A stretch of DNA of 64,000 nucleotides from Bdellovibrio reynosensis (GTDB taxonomy: Bacteria; Bdellovibrionota; Bdellovibrionia; Bdellovibrionales; Bdellovibrionaceae), in NCBI RefSeq assembly GCF_022814725.1, contig NZ_CP093442.1:1550001-1614000 (forward strand). Reading direction: 5' to 3'. The notes under the pieces are model-generated. The model had not been told where the DNA came from, searched no databases, and saw nothing but the letters and a program-made list of their open reading frames with translations. Of this stretch, positions 9,382 to 18,017 are shown in pieces; positions within the stretch are counted from its first letter, which is position 1, and each line of letters starts with the position of its first letter. The position numbers were made by a program, and so were the translations under genes.

Positions 9382-11187
9382 ATGAAAAAACAGTGGAAAC
9401 GCTTGCTTGTCGCAGCATTAAGCTCGTCATCTGTGTTTGCTGTGACTTGGTATTGGTACCAGTCAACTGGCAATTCTAATTCCTCCTATGGCAATGAAAA
9501 GCCTTTGGCCTATGTTGGTAAAGTTGTTGAAGACATTCAACGTCGTCCTGCTTCCCGTCTTTTGTGGCAACTCGTAAACACAGGTGAGCCTCTTTATAAT
9601 GGTGAAGCGATCCGTACCAGTGAAAAAGGCGAAGTGCGCATTCAGTTCGTAGATTCAGATCGTTACTTGGATCTGGAACCAGAATCTTTGATCGTTATTA
9701 AAAGATCCCAAGGTGAAATCGCCCTTGATCTTATGGAAGGTAGTTTATTCGTTAATGCCAAAGCTGGTGGCGACAGTAAAGATGCTCCAGGCCTGGTGTT
9801 AAACTCTGCTAACGGTAAAGTTGATCTTTCCCAAGCGTCGGCCTCTTTATCTAAAGGTAAAGGTAACTCGGTTGATGTCCAAGTCTTAGAAGGTAAAGCG
9901 TCAATCAAAGGATCTGATGGTAAAAGCAAAGATTTAACTTCTGCGACAACAGAAATTAAAATCCTTGCCCCATTGCCACAAAAACCAATCGCCATGGATG
10001 CTGAAGCTCCACAGCCAGTGCAATTCCAGTGGAGTGGCTTTCCTGCAAATACTCAAGTTTCCTTGTGGGTAGGATCTAGCCGAAAGGAACTTAAAGAGGT
10101 TGCTAAATCTGATTTAAATCAGTCCCAGCTTTCTGCAAATTTACCTTTTGGCCGCCACTACTGGAAGTTAGTAGGAACAACACCCGACGGAAAAAATGTG
10201 GCTGAAAGTACGATTTATAAGTCGGAAGTTTTAGCTCGTTATGCTCCAACGGTGGTCTTCCCACTTTCAGATGCAGAAATCCCTGCAACGGCAACGCCGT
10301 TTGATGTGACATTTAAATGGCAAAAGGGTGATGACACTCGCCAAACGACTTTGGAAGTTTGGAAAGATGCCGCTTTAAAACAAAAACTGACTTCAAAATC
10401 TTTTGCTAGTGATGAAGCATTCACCCTGCCCGCTTTGGATGCCGGAACCTACTATTATAGAATGGGTGCTTACTTCACCGATTCCGATAAACCGATTTTA
10501 GGTAAAGTTCAAAAGTTCACTGTCAAACCAGCAGAACAAGTGAAAGTTCAAGCAGAGATTATTCCTGTTCAAGTGAACTTCACAATGCCAGAAGCTCAGT
10601 ATTCTCAATACTTCGTGCAAAATCCAAAAGTGGGTTTAAGTTGGAAGACTGATAAAAACGAGCACGTGAATAGTTACCGCGTAAAACTATTAGAAGAAAA
10701 TGCCGATCCATCTTCAGCAACTAGTCTTGAAGTGAAAGATCTTAATGTCCAGGCACCCGTGACTAAACCAGGTCGCTACATTGCTTCCGTTGAAGCTTTA
10801 AATAAAGACGGTCAAGTTCTTGGCACAACAACGTCACAACCTTTGACGCTTGCAGTGTTACCACTGTTGAAATCACCACAGCTTTTACCGGCTGAAGGAA
10901 ATCTTCAAGCGGCATCTGATGGAAAAACTCAGCTAGAATGGAACCCGGTTGAAGGTGCTAAAGAATACTGGTTAGTGATTCGCAAACAAGGAAAAGAGTT
11001 GAAGCGCTCTAAGTACACGAACACAACGACTTCATTAAAAAACCTTTTACCTGGTGAATACGATCTTGAATTAACGGCGATGGACACCCACGGTCGCTCA
11101 AGCGAAGTGGGGCCTATTAGAAAACTATTAGTGCCTGATAAATCAGGATTAAAAGCTCCGACTTTGAAAAAGATTAAGGTCAATTGA
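9382..11187 (+). CDS. FecR-domain protein with Fn3-like repeats, exported
   Basis: A 601-residue envelope protein. A single N-terminal hydrophobic segment (residues about 8-26) anchors or exports it. A FecR-type beta domain follows at about residues 45-185, recognisable from the LVNTGEPLYNGEAIRTSEKG and EVRIQF pattern and a DLMEGSLFVNA strand. The remainder consists of three or four Ig/Fn3-like sandwiches (for example VQFQWSGFP, VTFKWQKG, LEWNPVEGAKEYWLVI), as in periplasmic scaffold proteins. It begins the operon with two more genes; its stop overlaps the next start (TGATG). In this architecture FecR is unlikely to be an anti-sigma factor. A structural or sensory periplasmic role beside the cyclase is inferred. 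Confidence 0.88.
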   Translation: MKKQWKRLLVAALSSSSVFAVTWYWYQSTGNSNSSYGNEKPLAYVGKVVEDIQRRPASRLLWQLVNTGEPLYNGEAIRTSEKGEVRIQFVDSDRYLDLEPESLIVIKRSQGEIALDLMEGSLFVNAKAGGDSKDAPGLVLNSANGKVDLSQASASLSKGKGNSVDVQVLEGKASIKGSDGKSKDLTSATTEIKILAPLPQKPIAMDAEAPQPVQFQWSGFPANTQVSLWVGSSRKELKEVAKSDLNQSQLSANLPFGRHYWKLVGTTPDGKNVAESTIYKSEVLARYAPTVVFPLSDAEIPATATPFDVTFKWQKGDDTRQTTLEVWKDAALKQKLTSKSFASDEAFTLPALDAGTYYYRMGAYFTDSDKPILGKVQKFTVKPAEQVKVQAEIIPVQVNFTMPEAQYSQYFVQNPKVGLSWKTDKNEHVNSYRVKLLEENADPSSATSLEVKDLNVQAPVTKPGRYIASVEALNKDGQVLGTTTSQPLTLAVLPLLKSPQLLPAEGNLQAASDGKTQLEWNPVEGAKEYWLVIRKQGKELKRSKYTNTTTSLKNLLPGEYDLELTAMDTHGRSSEVGPIRKLLVPDKSGLKAPTLKKIKVN

Positions 11188-12794
11188 TGCGTTTAATGAC
11201 GAGCTTCCTTATTTTAATTTTCACTTTCTGGACTGCAGTGGTCTGGGCGGCACCGTATCGCCGTTTAGTGAACTTTGAGTGGGAAGAAATCGAAGGCGCA
11301 AAAACCTATGAAATCGAACTTCAACAGGCTAAGTCCGAAGGTGGCAAAACCTTTAATTTTAAAGTGAAGGAAGCGGCTTGGAACGGACAACTGACCCCTG
11401 GTAAATATATGATGAAACTGCGTGCCCGCGATTATCGAAATGTGCCGGGTGATTGGTCAGAACCAAGTGAATTCAACGTGGGATTAGAAACTGCAGTTTT
11501 GAAATACCCACCTGCCCGCGCGAAAATTGGCAGCAAAGAAACTGAAAAAGCAAAAATGGAATTTCAGTGGGCCCCAGTGGGCGGCGCTGATGAATACCAA
11601 TTTGTTTTAACTTCTGAAGATGGCAAAACCGAAGTTTCTAAAACTTTGACAGAGCCTAATTTCAAAATGGAATTACCCGTAGCCATGAATTACACCTGGA
11701 AAATTTCTGCTAACAACAAAGAAGGCATTCAAAGTGATGCCACATCTGTTGGCCAATTTTCTATCCTTGGTAAACCTTTAGAAAATCCAAAAATTGACAA
11801 GCCAGAAAGTGAATTCGTTCGTGAAGTGAAATGGAGCCGTCCTGATTACGCTTCGAAATACGACGTTTACGTTTTGAAATATGATACAGCAAACAAAAAA
11901 TGGGATAAATACAAAGTCTTTAATGATACGCAAGAAGACTCTATTCCTTTTGATGAAACTTGGCCTGGTGGTAAATATCAAATAGCGGTGCGAGCAAAAT
12001 CAGACATGCGCCCTAGTTCCGCCTTAGTAAAACAAGCCTTTAACGTTCGTCACGGGAATCGCTCTCCGGCTGCGGAATACACGGCTCTAGTAAGAAAATC
12101 CATTGATCGAGTCACTGGGTTTTACGCTATTGCAAGTTACCTTCTAACCGACATGAAATTTACGGGAATCAACCCAGAAAACAATTCATCTGTTGCTTAC
12201 AGTGCGATGGGTGGTACGGGTCGTATGGGTCTTGGTTGGTTTCATCCGGATACGCCTTGGGGATTTTTAAGCATTATCGATTTAAGTGGTTTTACATTTA
12301 ATGGCAAAACTCACACCTTTGCTTCTGCAGAAATAAACGGCGTTTATAAAAAATCAATGGGTGATCGTGGCGAGTTCAGATTCCAGGCAGGTCCTTATTA
12401 TAAAGAACTTCCAGAAACAGTGGGTGATCCATTTTCTGGACAATCGCAAGATTTGAAAATCGTTTCTGCGGGCCCTCATTTCGGCGGCGAGTATTGGTAT
12501 TCTTTAACTCCGAAATTAGGAATCCAAGTGAACATGCATATGTATCTTTCACTGATTAAAGTTGAAACCCCGAATGGTCAGCCACTGAGCCCCTCGGTAT
12601 CGACTCAATTTGGATTCTTAGGAAGTTACAGATTTAATTCGAAATTTACTGGCTTAATGGGCTATGCCCGACGCGAAGACAGAATGAAATACAAGGCAGT
12701 TCCTAGCGCCACCAACTTTGCCGTAGATGGTGACGTGAACGAATCAACTGTCGTTGGTAACTATATTAACTTTTTTGCCGAGTGGGCATTTTAG
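11187..12794 (+). CDS. Fn3-like and outer-membrane beta-barrel protein
   Basis: A 535-residue exported protein. The ATG at 11187 shares its A with the TGA of the preceding gene, so translation is coupled. A signal peptide (to about residue 22, VVWAA) is followed by three Fn3-like domains with the repeated pattern FEWEEIEGAKTYEIEL or FQWAPVGGADEYQFVL. From about residue 290 the sequence changes to alternating aromatic/polar strands typical of a small outer-membrane barrel and ends in EWAF. It may bind the Fn3 repeats of its partner and tie the FecR protein to the outer membrane (inference). I know no named family for the full arrangement. Confidence 0.82.
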   Translation: MRLMTSFLILIFTFWTAVVWAAPYRRLVNFEWEEIEGAKTYEIELQQAKSEGGKTFNFKVKEAAWNGQLTPGKYMMKLRARDYRNVPGDWSEPSEFNVGLETAVLKYPPARAKIGSKETEKAKMEFQWAPVGGADEYQFVLTSEDGKTEVSKTLTEPNFKMELPVAMNYTWKISANNKEGIQSDATSVGQFSILGKPLENPKIDKPESEFVREVKWSRPDYASKYDVYVLKYDTANKKWDKYKVFNDTQEDSIPFDETWPGGKYQIAVRAKSDMRPSSALVKQAFNVRHGNRSPAAEYTALVRKSIDRVTGFYAIASYLLTDMKFTGINPENNSSVAYSAMGGTGRMGLGWFHPDTPWGFLSIIDLSGFTFNGKTHTFASAEINGVYKKSMGDRGEFRFQAGPYYKELPETVGDPFSGQSQDLKIVSAGPHFGGEYWYSLTPKLGIQVNMHMYLSLIKVETPNGQPLSPSVSTQFGFLGSYRFNSKFTGLMGYARREDRMKYKAVPSATNFAVDGDVNESTVVGNYINFFAEWAF

Positions 12795-12802
12795 TTGTTC
12801 TT

Positions 12803-12820
12803 ACTCCGGCTAGCCGGAGT
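12803..12820. promoter_or_regulatory. 18-bp perfect palindrome before the adenylate cyclase gene
   Basis: ACTCCGGCTAGCCGGAGT is a perfect palindrome that ends 6 nt before the AGGAG ribosome-binding site of the cyclase. There is no T-run, so it is not a standard terminator. It could be an operator or an intercistronic hairpin. A related palindrome (ACTCCG...CGGAGT) stands before the gene at 32413. Confidence 0.55.
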
Positions 12821-12837
12821 GTAGACAGGAGATGGTA

Positions 12838-14664
12838 ATGAGAATACCTATTTCAACAAAACTAATCACCGTGACCATTTTAATTCTGGTCGCGGCTACT
12901 GGAACCATCACTTGGATTTCATCTTCGTACTTTGAGAAAAAAGCGTCAGAGCAAGTGGACATCGCAAACTTAGAATCAGCGGCGGCAAAAGCAAAAGAAA
13001 TTGAAAACATCGTGACTTCATTGGTGGATAAAACCCGTGTGACTGGCTCCCTATTAATGAAGGGCACTTCTGCGAATGCTGGAACTGGTGACGATTTTGA
13101 TTTCAACTTCACTAAAGATAAAACTTTTATCGCTTTAGAAATTCTTAAGATTGATGGCTCAAAAGTAGAAACTATTGCCCGTCGTGTAAAGGAAGATGCA
13201 TTGAAAGCCTATGGCTTAAACCCCACTTACATGATTCACGTAAGATCTTGGCAGAAATTTCCAATCAGAAGTGTGGCTACCGGAAGTGTTGAATTAAAAA
13301 ATGCTTCTTATCCGAAGGCTCCTGCGATGATCACGATTGGTATTCCTTTGGTGCGTGATGACCAAGGCAGAATCACTCATATCGCTTTAGCTGATGTAAC
13401 TTTAGCTCCATTTGAAAAACCATTCACGGATCCTTCAGAGCGTACTCAGTATTTAATTGATCGTGCCGGAGAGCTTTTAGCCCATAAAGACGAACAGAAA
13501 GCGATGGCTCGTTTAAGCATGGCGAAATACCCATTCGTGCAAAAGGCCATGACGACGAAATCACCACAATATCAAACTAAGTTTATAGATCCAGACACAG
13601 ATAAAAACTTCTTTGGTGCTTCGGTAAAAACCTCTTTTGGTGCGACCGTAATTTCGCAAACCTCTGAAGAAACAATCTTAGAGGTATCCCAAGAGGTTCG
13701 CCGACGAGCGATCTTCGTTGCCGGATCTGCGATCTCGATGGCGATTTTCTTTATCTTCCTCTTCTCTATGACCCTGACCTCCCCGATTGAAAAATTGGCA
13801 GAGATGATTAACTTAGTATCAAAGGGTAATTTCGATGTGAAAGCCCGCGCCGCTGTTCGTTCCCATGACGAAGTGGGTGACTTAGCGGAAGCCTTCGATC
13901 ACATGACTGATGGTCTTAAAGAACGTGATAAAGTAAAAAGCCTTTTTTCGAAGTTCCACGGATCTTCTGTAGCAGAGGATTTGATCAACAAGGACATCGG
14001 AGTTGGCGGTCAAAGTAAAGAGGTTGTGGTCTTCTTCTCGGATATCCGTGGTTTCACCGCATTTTCTGAAAAACGTCGTCCTGAAGAAGTCGTTGAAATG
14101 TTAAATGAATACTTTGGCGTAATGGTTAAAATCATCAACTCCCATGGTGGTGTCGTGGATAAATTTATCGGTGACGCGATCATGGCCGTTTGGGGTGCTC
14201 CTAAAAGTTCTGATCGCGATGCGCACATGGCGGTCCGCGCGTGTTTAGAAATGCGCCGTGCCCTTGAAGGTTTAAACGAAAGACGAATTGCCCGTGACCA
14301 ACCCCCGATCAACATCGGAATGGGTTTGCATGCCGGAAATGCAATTTCAGGAACCATCGGTTCTGATGAGCGTATGGAATATACGGTTATCGGTAACACG
14401 GTGAACACCGCTTCCCGTATCGAAGCTTCGACGAAAGCTTTCGGTGCTGACTTACTTATTAGTGATACTGTTATTGAAAGAATTGGCGAAGACTTTAAAT
14501 ATGAACTTGCTGGTGCTGCGGAAGTAAAAGGCCGCTCGGAAGCGCTTAAAATGTTCAAAGTCCGTGGCTATAAAGCAGAAGACGGAACAATGGTGGAAGT
14601 GAAAACTCCCTACTCTGATTACGAAGCGGAATCTGCAGATAAAGTGAAAGTTAAAGCTGCTTAG
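12838..14664 (+). CDS. membrane class III adenylate cyclase with sensor and HAMP domains
   Basis: Makes cAMP from ATP. There are two transmembrane helices (about residues 10-28 and 297-318) around a periplasmic Cache-like sensor, then a HAMP linker (about 320-372) and a cytoplasmic class III cyclase domain (about 385-560). Metal-binding aspartates are in FSDIRGFT and FIGDAIMAVWG. The purine-specifying residues are the Lys of VVDKFIGD and the Thr of EYTVIGNTVN, which indicate ATP rather than GTP. The Asn and Arg of NTVNTASRIE stabilise the transition state. The ATG at 12838 is preferred over 12832 for its spacing to AGGAG. It is probably the signalling output of the FecR/Fn3 operon. Confidence 0.92.
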   Translation: MRIPISTKLITVTILILVAATGTITWISSSYFEKKASEQVDIANLESAAAKAKEIENIVTSLVDKTRVTGSLLMKGTSANAGTGDDFDFNFTKDKTFIALEILKIDGSKVETIARRVKEDALKAYGLNPTYMIHVRSWQKFPIRSVATGSVELKNASYPKAPAMITIGIPLVRDDQGRITHIALADVTLAPFEKPFTDPSERTQYLIDRAGELLAHKDEQKAMARLSMAKYPFVQKAMTTKSPQYQTKFIDPDTDKNFFGASVKTSFGATVISQTSEETILEVSQEVRRRAIFVAGSAISMAIFFIFLFSMTLTSPIEKLAEMINLVSKGNFDVKARAAVRSHDEVGDLAEAFDHMTDGLKERDKVKSLFSKFHGSSVAEDLINKDIGVGGQSKEVVVFFSDIRGFTAFSEKRRPEEVVEMLNEYFGVMVKIINSHGGVVDKFIGDAIMAVWGAPKSSDRDAHMAVRACLEMRRALEGLNERRIARDQPPINIGMGLHAGNAISGTIGSDERMEYTVIGNTVNTASRIEASTKAFGADLLISDTVIERIGEDFKYELAGAAEVKGRSEALKMFKVRGYKAEDGTMVEVKTPYSDYEAESADKVKVKAA

Positions 14665-14686
14665 GTCTTGGGTCCTTGCGAGGGAT

Positions 14687-14838
14687 TTTTTCTTGGAGAG
14701 TGGGGTTGGTGCGCCTGCTCTACGAGAGGGACGCCGTCCGGGCTCAGTTGCCGCCGCAGCTTTGCTGCGGTTCGCGCATCCATGCGCCGGCAAAGCCCTC
14801 TGTTCAGCAGGCGCACCAAACCCACTCTCCAAGAAAAA
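14687..14838. repeat. 152-bp inverted-repeat element with nested hairpins
   Basis: The stretch 14665-14985 has no gene. Most of it is this element. Two 33-nt arms (14687-14719 and 14806-14838) are complementary at 32 of 33 positions. The 86-nt centre holds GAGGG/CCCTC and three internal stem-loops: GGACGCCGTCC, CCGCAGCTTTGCTGCGG and GCGCATCCATGCGC. It is much richer in G+C than the flanking DNA. It could be a non-autonomous mobile repeat, a processed structured RNA or a complex terminator region for the cyclase operon. Small open frames inside it are by-products of symmetry. Confidence 0.75.
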
Positions 14839-14927
14839 GTCTTGCTAGGTTTATGATTCAGGGTTTTTAAATTTAATTATTCAGATTTACTTGTAGGATC
14901 GAGGATTTTAATCCTAATTTTTTGGGC

Positions 14928-14957
14928 AAAAAAAACGGCGCTCTGGGCGCCGTTTTT
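14928..14957. terminator. bidirectional intrinsic terminator
   Basis: ACGGCGC (14935-14941) pairs with GCGCCGT (14947-14953) across a 5-nt loop. An A-run lies on the left and a T-run on the right. It serves both the cyclase operon and the convergent ABC permease operon. Confidence 0.85.
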
Positions 14958-14985
14958 ACATTGCTAAACTACCTACTAAATATTT

Positions 14986-16251
14986 TTACAATCTAACGCT
15001 CAGACCATCTTTAAGCGCTAGATTTTGTGCTCTTAGTGCCGGGATCAAACCAATCAAAGTTCCACCGATGAAGGTGATCCCAAGATACATTAGCTCTTTC
15101 CACATGAATATTGGGCCAGCAAGGTAAAGACCAAACTCCCCTTCAATCCACGGTCCAAGTACGAGTGCTAAGGTAAACGCTAATGCAGTACCAAGGACAA
15201 TTCCTAGCAACGTCAATAGCGCTGATTCAAACACCAACAAACCGACAATCTGACCTGACTTAGCGCCGATAGCTCTTAGGATCGCCATTTCTCTGCGGCG
15301 TTCATTTAGTGATGTTGTTAAAGCGATTAACATCGCCATGAAACCCACAGCGATTACCATCCACGAAATAATTTTTAGGACACCTTCAACAAAGCTTAGG
15401 CCCTGCCATAGTTCGCTAAGAACAACACCAGGAATAATCGCCAAAAGCGGCTCTCCTTTGTAGGTATTCAGTTCTCTTTGTAAACTTAAAGTTTCAATTC
15501 TTGATTTAGTCCCAACGAAGAACGCTGTGATGCTGTGAACGTGAAGTTTTTCTTTGCTCAACTGATGTGCCGGCACAATTTTATCTTTTGTCGGTGCTGC
15601 ACCCTCTTGCCAGTCGACGTGCAGCGCTTCCATGCCTTCTAGTTGCATATAGATAGCACGATCTAGTGGTGTACCCGTTGAAGCTAAAATTCCCGATACA
15701 ACAAAAGGCTTATCACCGTGATCTTGAATCCCCTCACCTTTTGTTACCCCGTGGGTAACTACGATTTTATCACCGATGCGGTAGTTTAATTTTCTTGCTA
15801 CTTCGGCACCCAATACCACATCAAACAGTTCTTTAAACTCAATCCCTTGGGCAACTTTAACTTTCTGCTGACCACGATAATGATAGTGCTTAAAGAAATC
15901 TTCAGTCGTTCCTACAACGCGGAACCCGCGATGACCATCACCTAAAGAATAGGGAATAGTCCATTCAATCGCCGGATGCTTTTTTAAAGTTTCATAGGTT
16001 TCATAGGAAATATTGTGGGTCGCATTTCCCATGTTAAACACTGTATACAAAATTAATTGCAGTGGTCCGCTGCGAGCGCCGACGATCAAATCAGTTTTAC
16101 TGATGGTTTGAGTGAACCCTTGTTCAGCCGCTCTTTTCGCTCTTTCGACACTTAATAAAAGCATCACGCTTAATGCAATAGAAATCACAGTTAAGATTGT
16201 AGCAAACGAGCGGTTCTTTAAAGACTTCAGGGCTAAACTTAGGAAAACCAT
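14986..16251 (-). CDS. FtsX/MacB-type ABC transporter permease (ZrgC-like)
   Basis: A 421-residue inner-membrane permease. One N-terminal helix is followed by a large periplasmic MacB-like domain (about residues 45-270). Three C-terminal helices belong to an FtsX domain carrying the typical LNERRREMAILRAIGA stretch. The start overlaps the ATPase stop by 1 nt (TAATG), so the two are coupled. With the upstream ATPase, DUF2796 and DUF3299 genes it resembles the zinc-regulated zrg cluster of Vibrio. A role in zinc-linked transport or envelope mechanics is by analogy. Confidence 0.88.
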   Translation of the reverse strand: MVFLSLALKSLKNRSFATILTVISIALSVMLLLSVERAKRAAEQGFTQTISKTDLIVGARSGPLQLILYTVFNMGNATHNISYETYETLKKHPAIEWTIPYSLGDGHRGFRVVGTTEDFFKHYHYRGQQKVKVAQGIEFKELFDVVLGAEVARKLNYRIGDKIVVTHGVTKGEGIQDHGDKPFVVSGILASTGTPLDRAIYMQLEGMEALHVDWQEGAAPTKDKIVPAHQLSKEKLHVHSITAFFVGTKSRIETLSLQRELNTYKGEPLLAIIPGVVLSELWQGLSFVEGVLKIISWMVIAVGFMAMLIALTTSLNERRREMAILRAIGAKSGQIVGLLVFESALLTLLGIVLGTALAFTLALVLGPWIEGEFGLYLAGPIFMWKELMYLGITFIGGTLIGLIPALRAQNLALKDGLSVRL

Positions 16252-16943
16252 TACACAACCTTATTAATTGAGTCTAACGAGATGGAGCGTGAAAAAAGTT
16301 TTTCAATGTTGCGGTCATGGGAAACAAAAACCACAGTCGTGCCGTACAGATCAGAGAGTTCAAACATCAACTTTAAGAACTTCTCTCTGTGATCAGTATC
16401 TAATGCTGAAGTTGGTTCGTCGGCCAATAACAAATCGGGCTTACCTAAAAGGGCACGGGCCACAGCCACACGTTGCTGCTGACCAACACTTAACTCCCCT
16501 ACTTTTTTTCCTAATAGGTCACCGATGCCTAAGTTTCCACATAGCGCTCGGATCACAAGTGCTGTATCCACGCTGCCTAATCTAGCTCTGCGTGCGGGGC
16601 TTAAGTGAATGGGAAGTTCGATATTTTCTTGAACAGTCAGATAATTAATCAAATTGAAATTCTGAAACACGTAACCCATGTGCTCAGCACGGAAGGCATC
16701 CCGTTCAGCATCGTTCATCTTTACGAAGTCACAACCTAGGATCTTAAGGCTGCCAGATGTGGGCTTTAAAACCCCGGAAAAAAGCTCAAGCAAAGTGGTC
16801 TTACCGGTTCCGCTGGGGCCGTATAAGAACAACTCCTCCCCACGGACTACGGAAAATTCTGGGATTCGCAATGTCGGGTTTTCTTGCCCGGGATAAGTGA
16901 ACTGTAAATCGCGAATCTCTACCAGAATATTACTTGAGCTCAA
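16251..16943 (-). CDS. ABC transporter ATP-binding protein (ZrgB/LolD-like)
   Basis: The energy subunit for the adjacent FtsX-type permease. It has Walker A GPSGTGKTT, Q-loop VFQNFN, signature LSVGQQQRVAVARALLG, Walker B LLLADEPTSALD and switch VVFVSHD. I start it at the TTG at 16943, where GGAGAAA lies about 4 nt upstream. This gives 230 residues, the usual size, and a 14-nt overlap with the DUF2796 gene. The frame is open further upstream, but that part lies inside the DUF2796 gene and is not family-like. Confidence 0.88.
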   Translation of the reverse strand: MSSSNILVEIRDLQFTYPGQENPTLRIPEFSVVRGEELFLYGPSGTGKTTLLELFSGVLKPTSGSLKILGCDFVKMNDAERDAFRAEHMGYVFQNFNLINYLTVQENIELPIHLSPARRARLGSVDTALVIRALCGNLGIGDLLGKKVGELSVGQQQRVAVARALLGKPDLLLADEPTSALDTDHREKFLKLMFELSDLYGTTVVFVSHDRNIEKLFSRSISLDSINKVV

Positions 16944-17451
16944 GACTTTCTCCGTTCTTAGTGATCTCTGCTGATTTTTGAACTGAATCAACGATCGCAT
17001 CCACCTGCACTGTTTTAATGCGTGGGAAGGCTTTTTGAAAATTAAATTCAACGCTGGTGCCCGCCACTGGTGCGGTGCAAGTGACTGAAAACTCTGCAAT
17101 CACTTCGGCGTGGGCGCGGCGTTCTTGATTCACTTCAAAAATTTCTTTTTTGATTTCGCAGTTCAAAGATTTATCAAAGACGATCATGTCCGCAATTTTT
17201 TCTTCAAGCTTTGCCAGGCCTTTTTCTTTGCGGGCTTTATCTTTCTTAGATTTAGCTTCGTGCTCAAAGCCATATATGGCTTCTGCATTCACGTGCAGTT
17301 CAATTTTTCCTTTTTTATCGTCAAAGCCCATCGTGGTTGTCGCCAAACCATGAAGATGCTTTTTCTGAACTGGAGCGCTTTCCGGTTCTGACTGCGCCGA
17401 ACTGACATTTGCTGCAAAAACAATAGCTGAAAAAAGAAGAACTTTAAACAC
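16930..17451 (-). CDS. exported DUF2796 protein (ZrgA-like)
   Basis: A 173-residue periplasmic protein with a signal peptide ending near SSAQS. The start of the mature protein has HLHGLATTTMGF, followed by ELHVNAEAIYGFEHEAK and a C-terminal EFNFQKAFPRIKTVQVDAI, all features of DUF2796. In Vibrio the DUF2796 protein ZrgA belongs to a Zur-controlled zinc system. This copy has fewer histidines, mainly HLH, ELH and FEHE. It overlaps the ATPase gene and follows the DUF3299 gene by 14 nt, forming a four-gene operon. Zinc binding is inference. Confidence 0.85.
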   Translation of the reverse strand: MFKVLLFSAIVFAANVSSAQSEPESAPVQKKHLHGLATTTMGFDDKKGKIELHVNAEAIYGFEHEAKSKKDKARKEKGLAKLEEKIADMIVFDKSLNCEIKKEIFEVNQERRAHAEVIAEFSVTCTAPVAGTSVEFNFQKAFPRIKTVQVDAIVDSVQKSAEITKNGESLELK

Positions 17452-17465
17452 AAGGACCTCCTCAG

Positions 17466-17915
17466 TTATTTGTACGGTTCAACAGCTTCCCCAACGAGCT
17501 CAAACGAGGCATCGCCGTACATTGATTTTTTAGTAACTAGATTCAAAGTACCATATACCCAAATCGGCCCTACGGCTACTTCCGTTCCGCGCTTCATTTT
17601 AACATACACCATTTGATTTGGTGGAGGCGCAGGAACGTGAATGCATGCCTGAGGACTTGGAACCAATAAAAACTCAATCACATCTTTTTGATCATCCTCT
17701 AATGGCACCATGAAGCCAGGGATTTTAACGGCCTTCCCGTTTAAAGAGGTCAGCTCTGAAGAACCTGTTCCTGAGATATAATCCATCTCGCCCAAAAGGC
17801 GCCAATCGACTTCCACCCCGTTTAAATTAGCAGAACCGCCACCAATGCCGTGATAAATCACTGCCCCCGTGACAACCGCTAATATAAAAATACCCGCTAA
17901 AACCCACTTTTTCAT
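17466..17915 (-). CDS. exported or anchored DUF3299 protein
   Basis: A 149-residue protein with one N-terminal hydrophobic helix (residues 4-22), which may be a signal anchor. The family signature GFMVPLEDD and FLLVPSPQACIHVPAPPPNQ is clear and places a conserved Cys and His together, a possible metal site. It is the first gene of the zrg-like operon and is divergent from hisS across about 100 nt. Its biochemical role is unknown; DUF3299 genes often accompany FtsX-type ABC transporters. Confidence 0.87.
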   Translation of the reverse strand: MKKWVLAGIFILAVVTGAVIYHGIGGGSANLNGVEVDWRLLGEMDYISGTGSSELTSLNGKAVKIPGFMVPLEDDQKDVIEFLLVPSPQACIHVPAPPPNQMVYVKMKRGTEVAVGPIWVYGTLNLVTKKSMYGDASFELVGEAVEPYK

Positions 17916-17958
17916 ATTCTATTATTAAAGACCATTCTGACCTAAATATGCAATAGCT

Positions 17959-17987
17959 TTGCGCCCCGTCGGCGCCTCTGATATAAG
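17959..17987 (+). promoter_or_regulatory. candidate sigma-70-type promoter of hisS
   Basis: TTGCGC (17959-17964) and TATAAG (17982-17987) are separated by 17 nt, about 30 nt before the hisS start. The -10 box is good; the -35 box is weak. A short GCGCC/GGCGC hairpin fills part of the spacer. Confidence 0.4.
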
Positions 17988-18017
17988 AGAATCCTTAGCG
18001 TAAATACGAGGCCTAAT

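Noticed and set aside
14010-14558. 182-codon frame antisense to the adenylate cyclase
   Set aside because: It mirrors a clearly coding class III cyclase domain and has no domain or start signal of its own.
14668-14870. Short open frames with Arg/Cys-rich products
   Set aside because: They lie wholly in the GC-rich inverted-repeat element, overlap each other in different frames, and have no ribosome-binding site.
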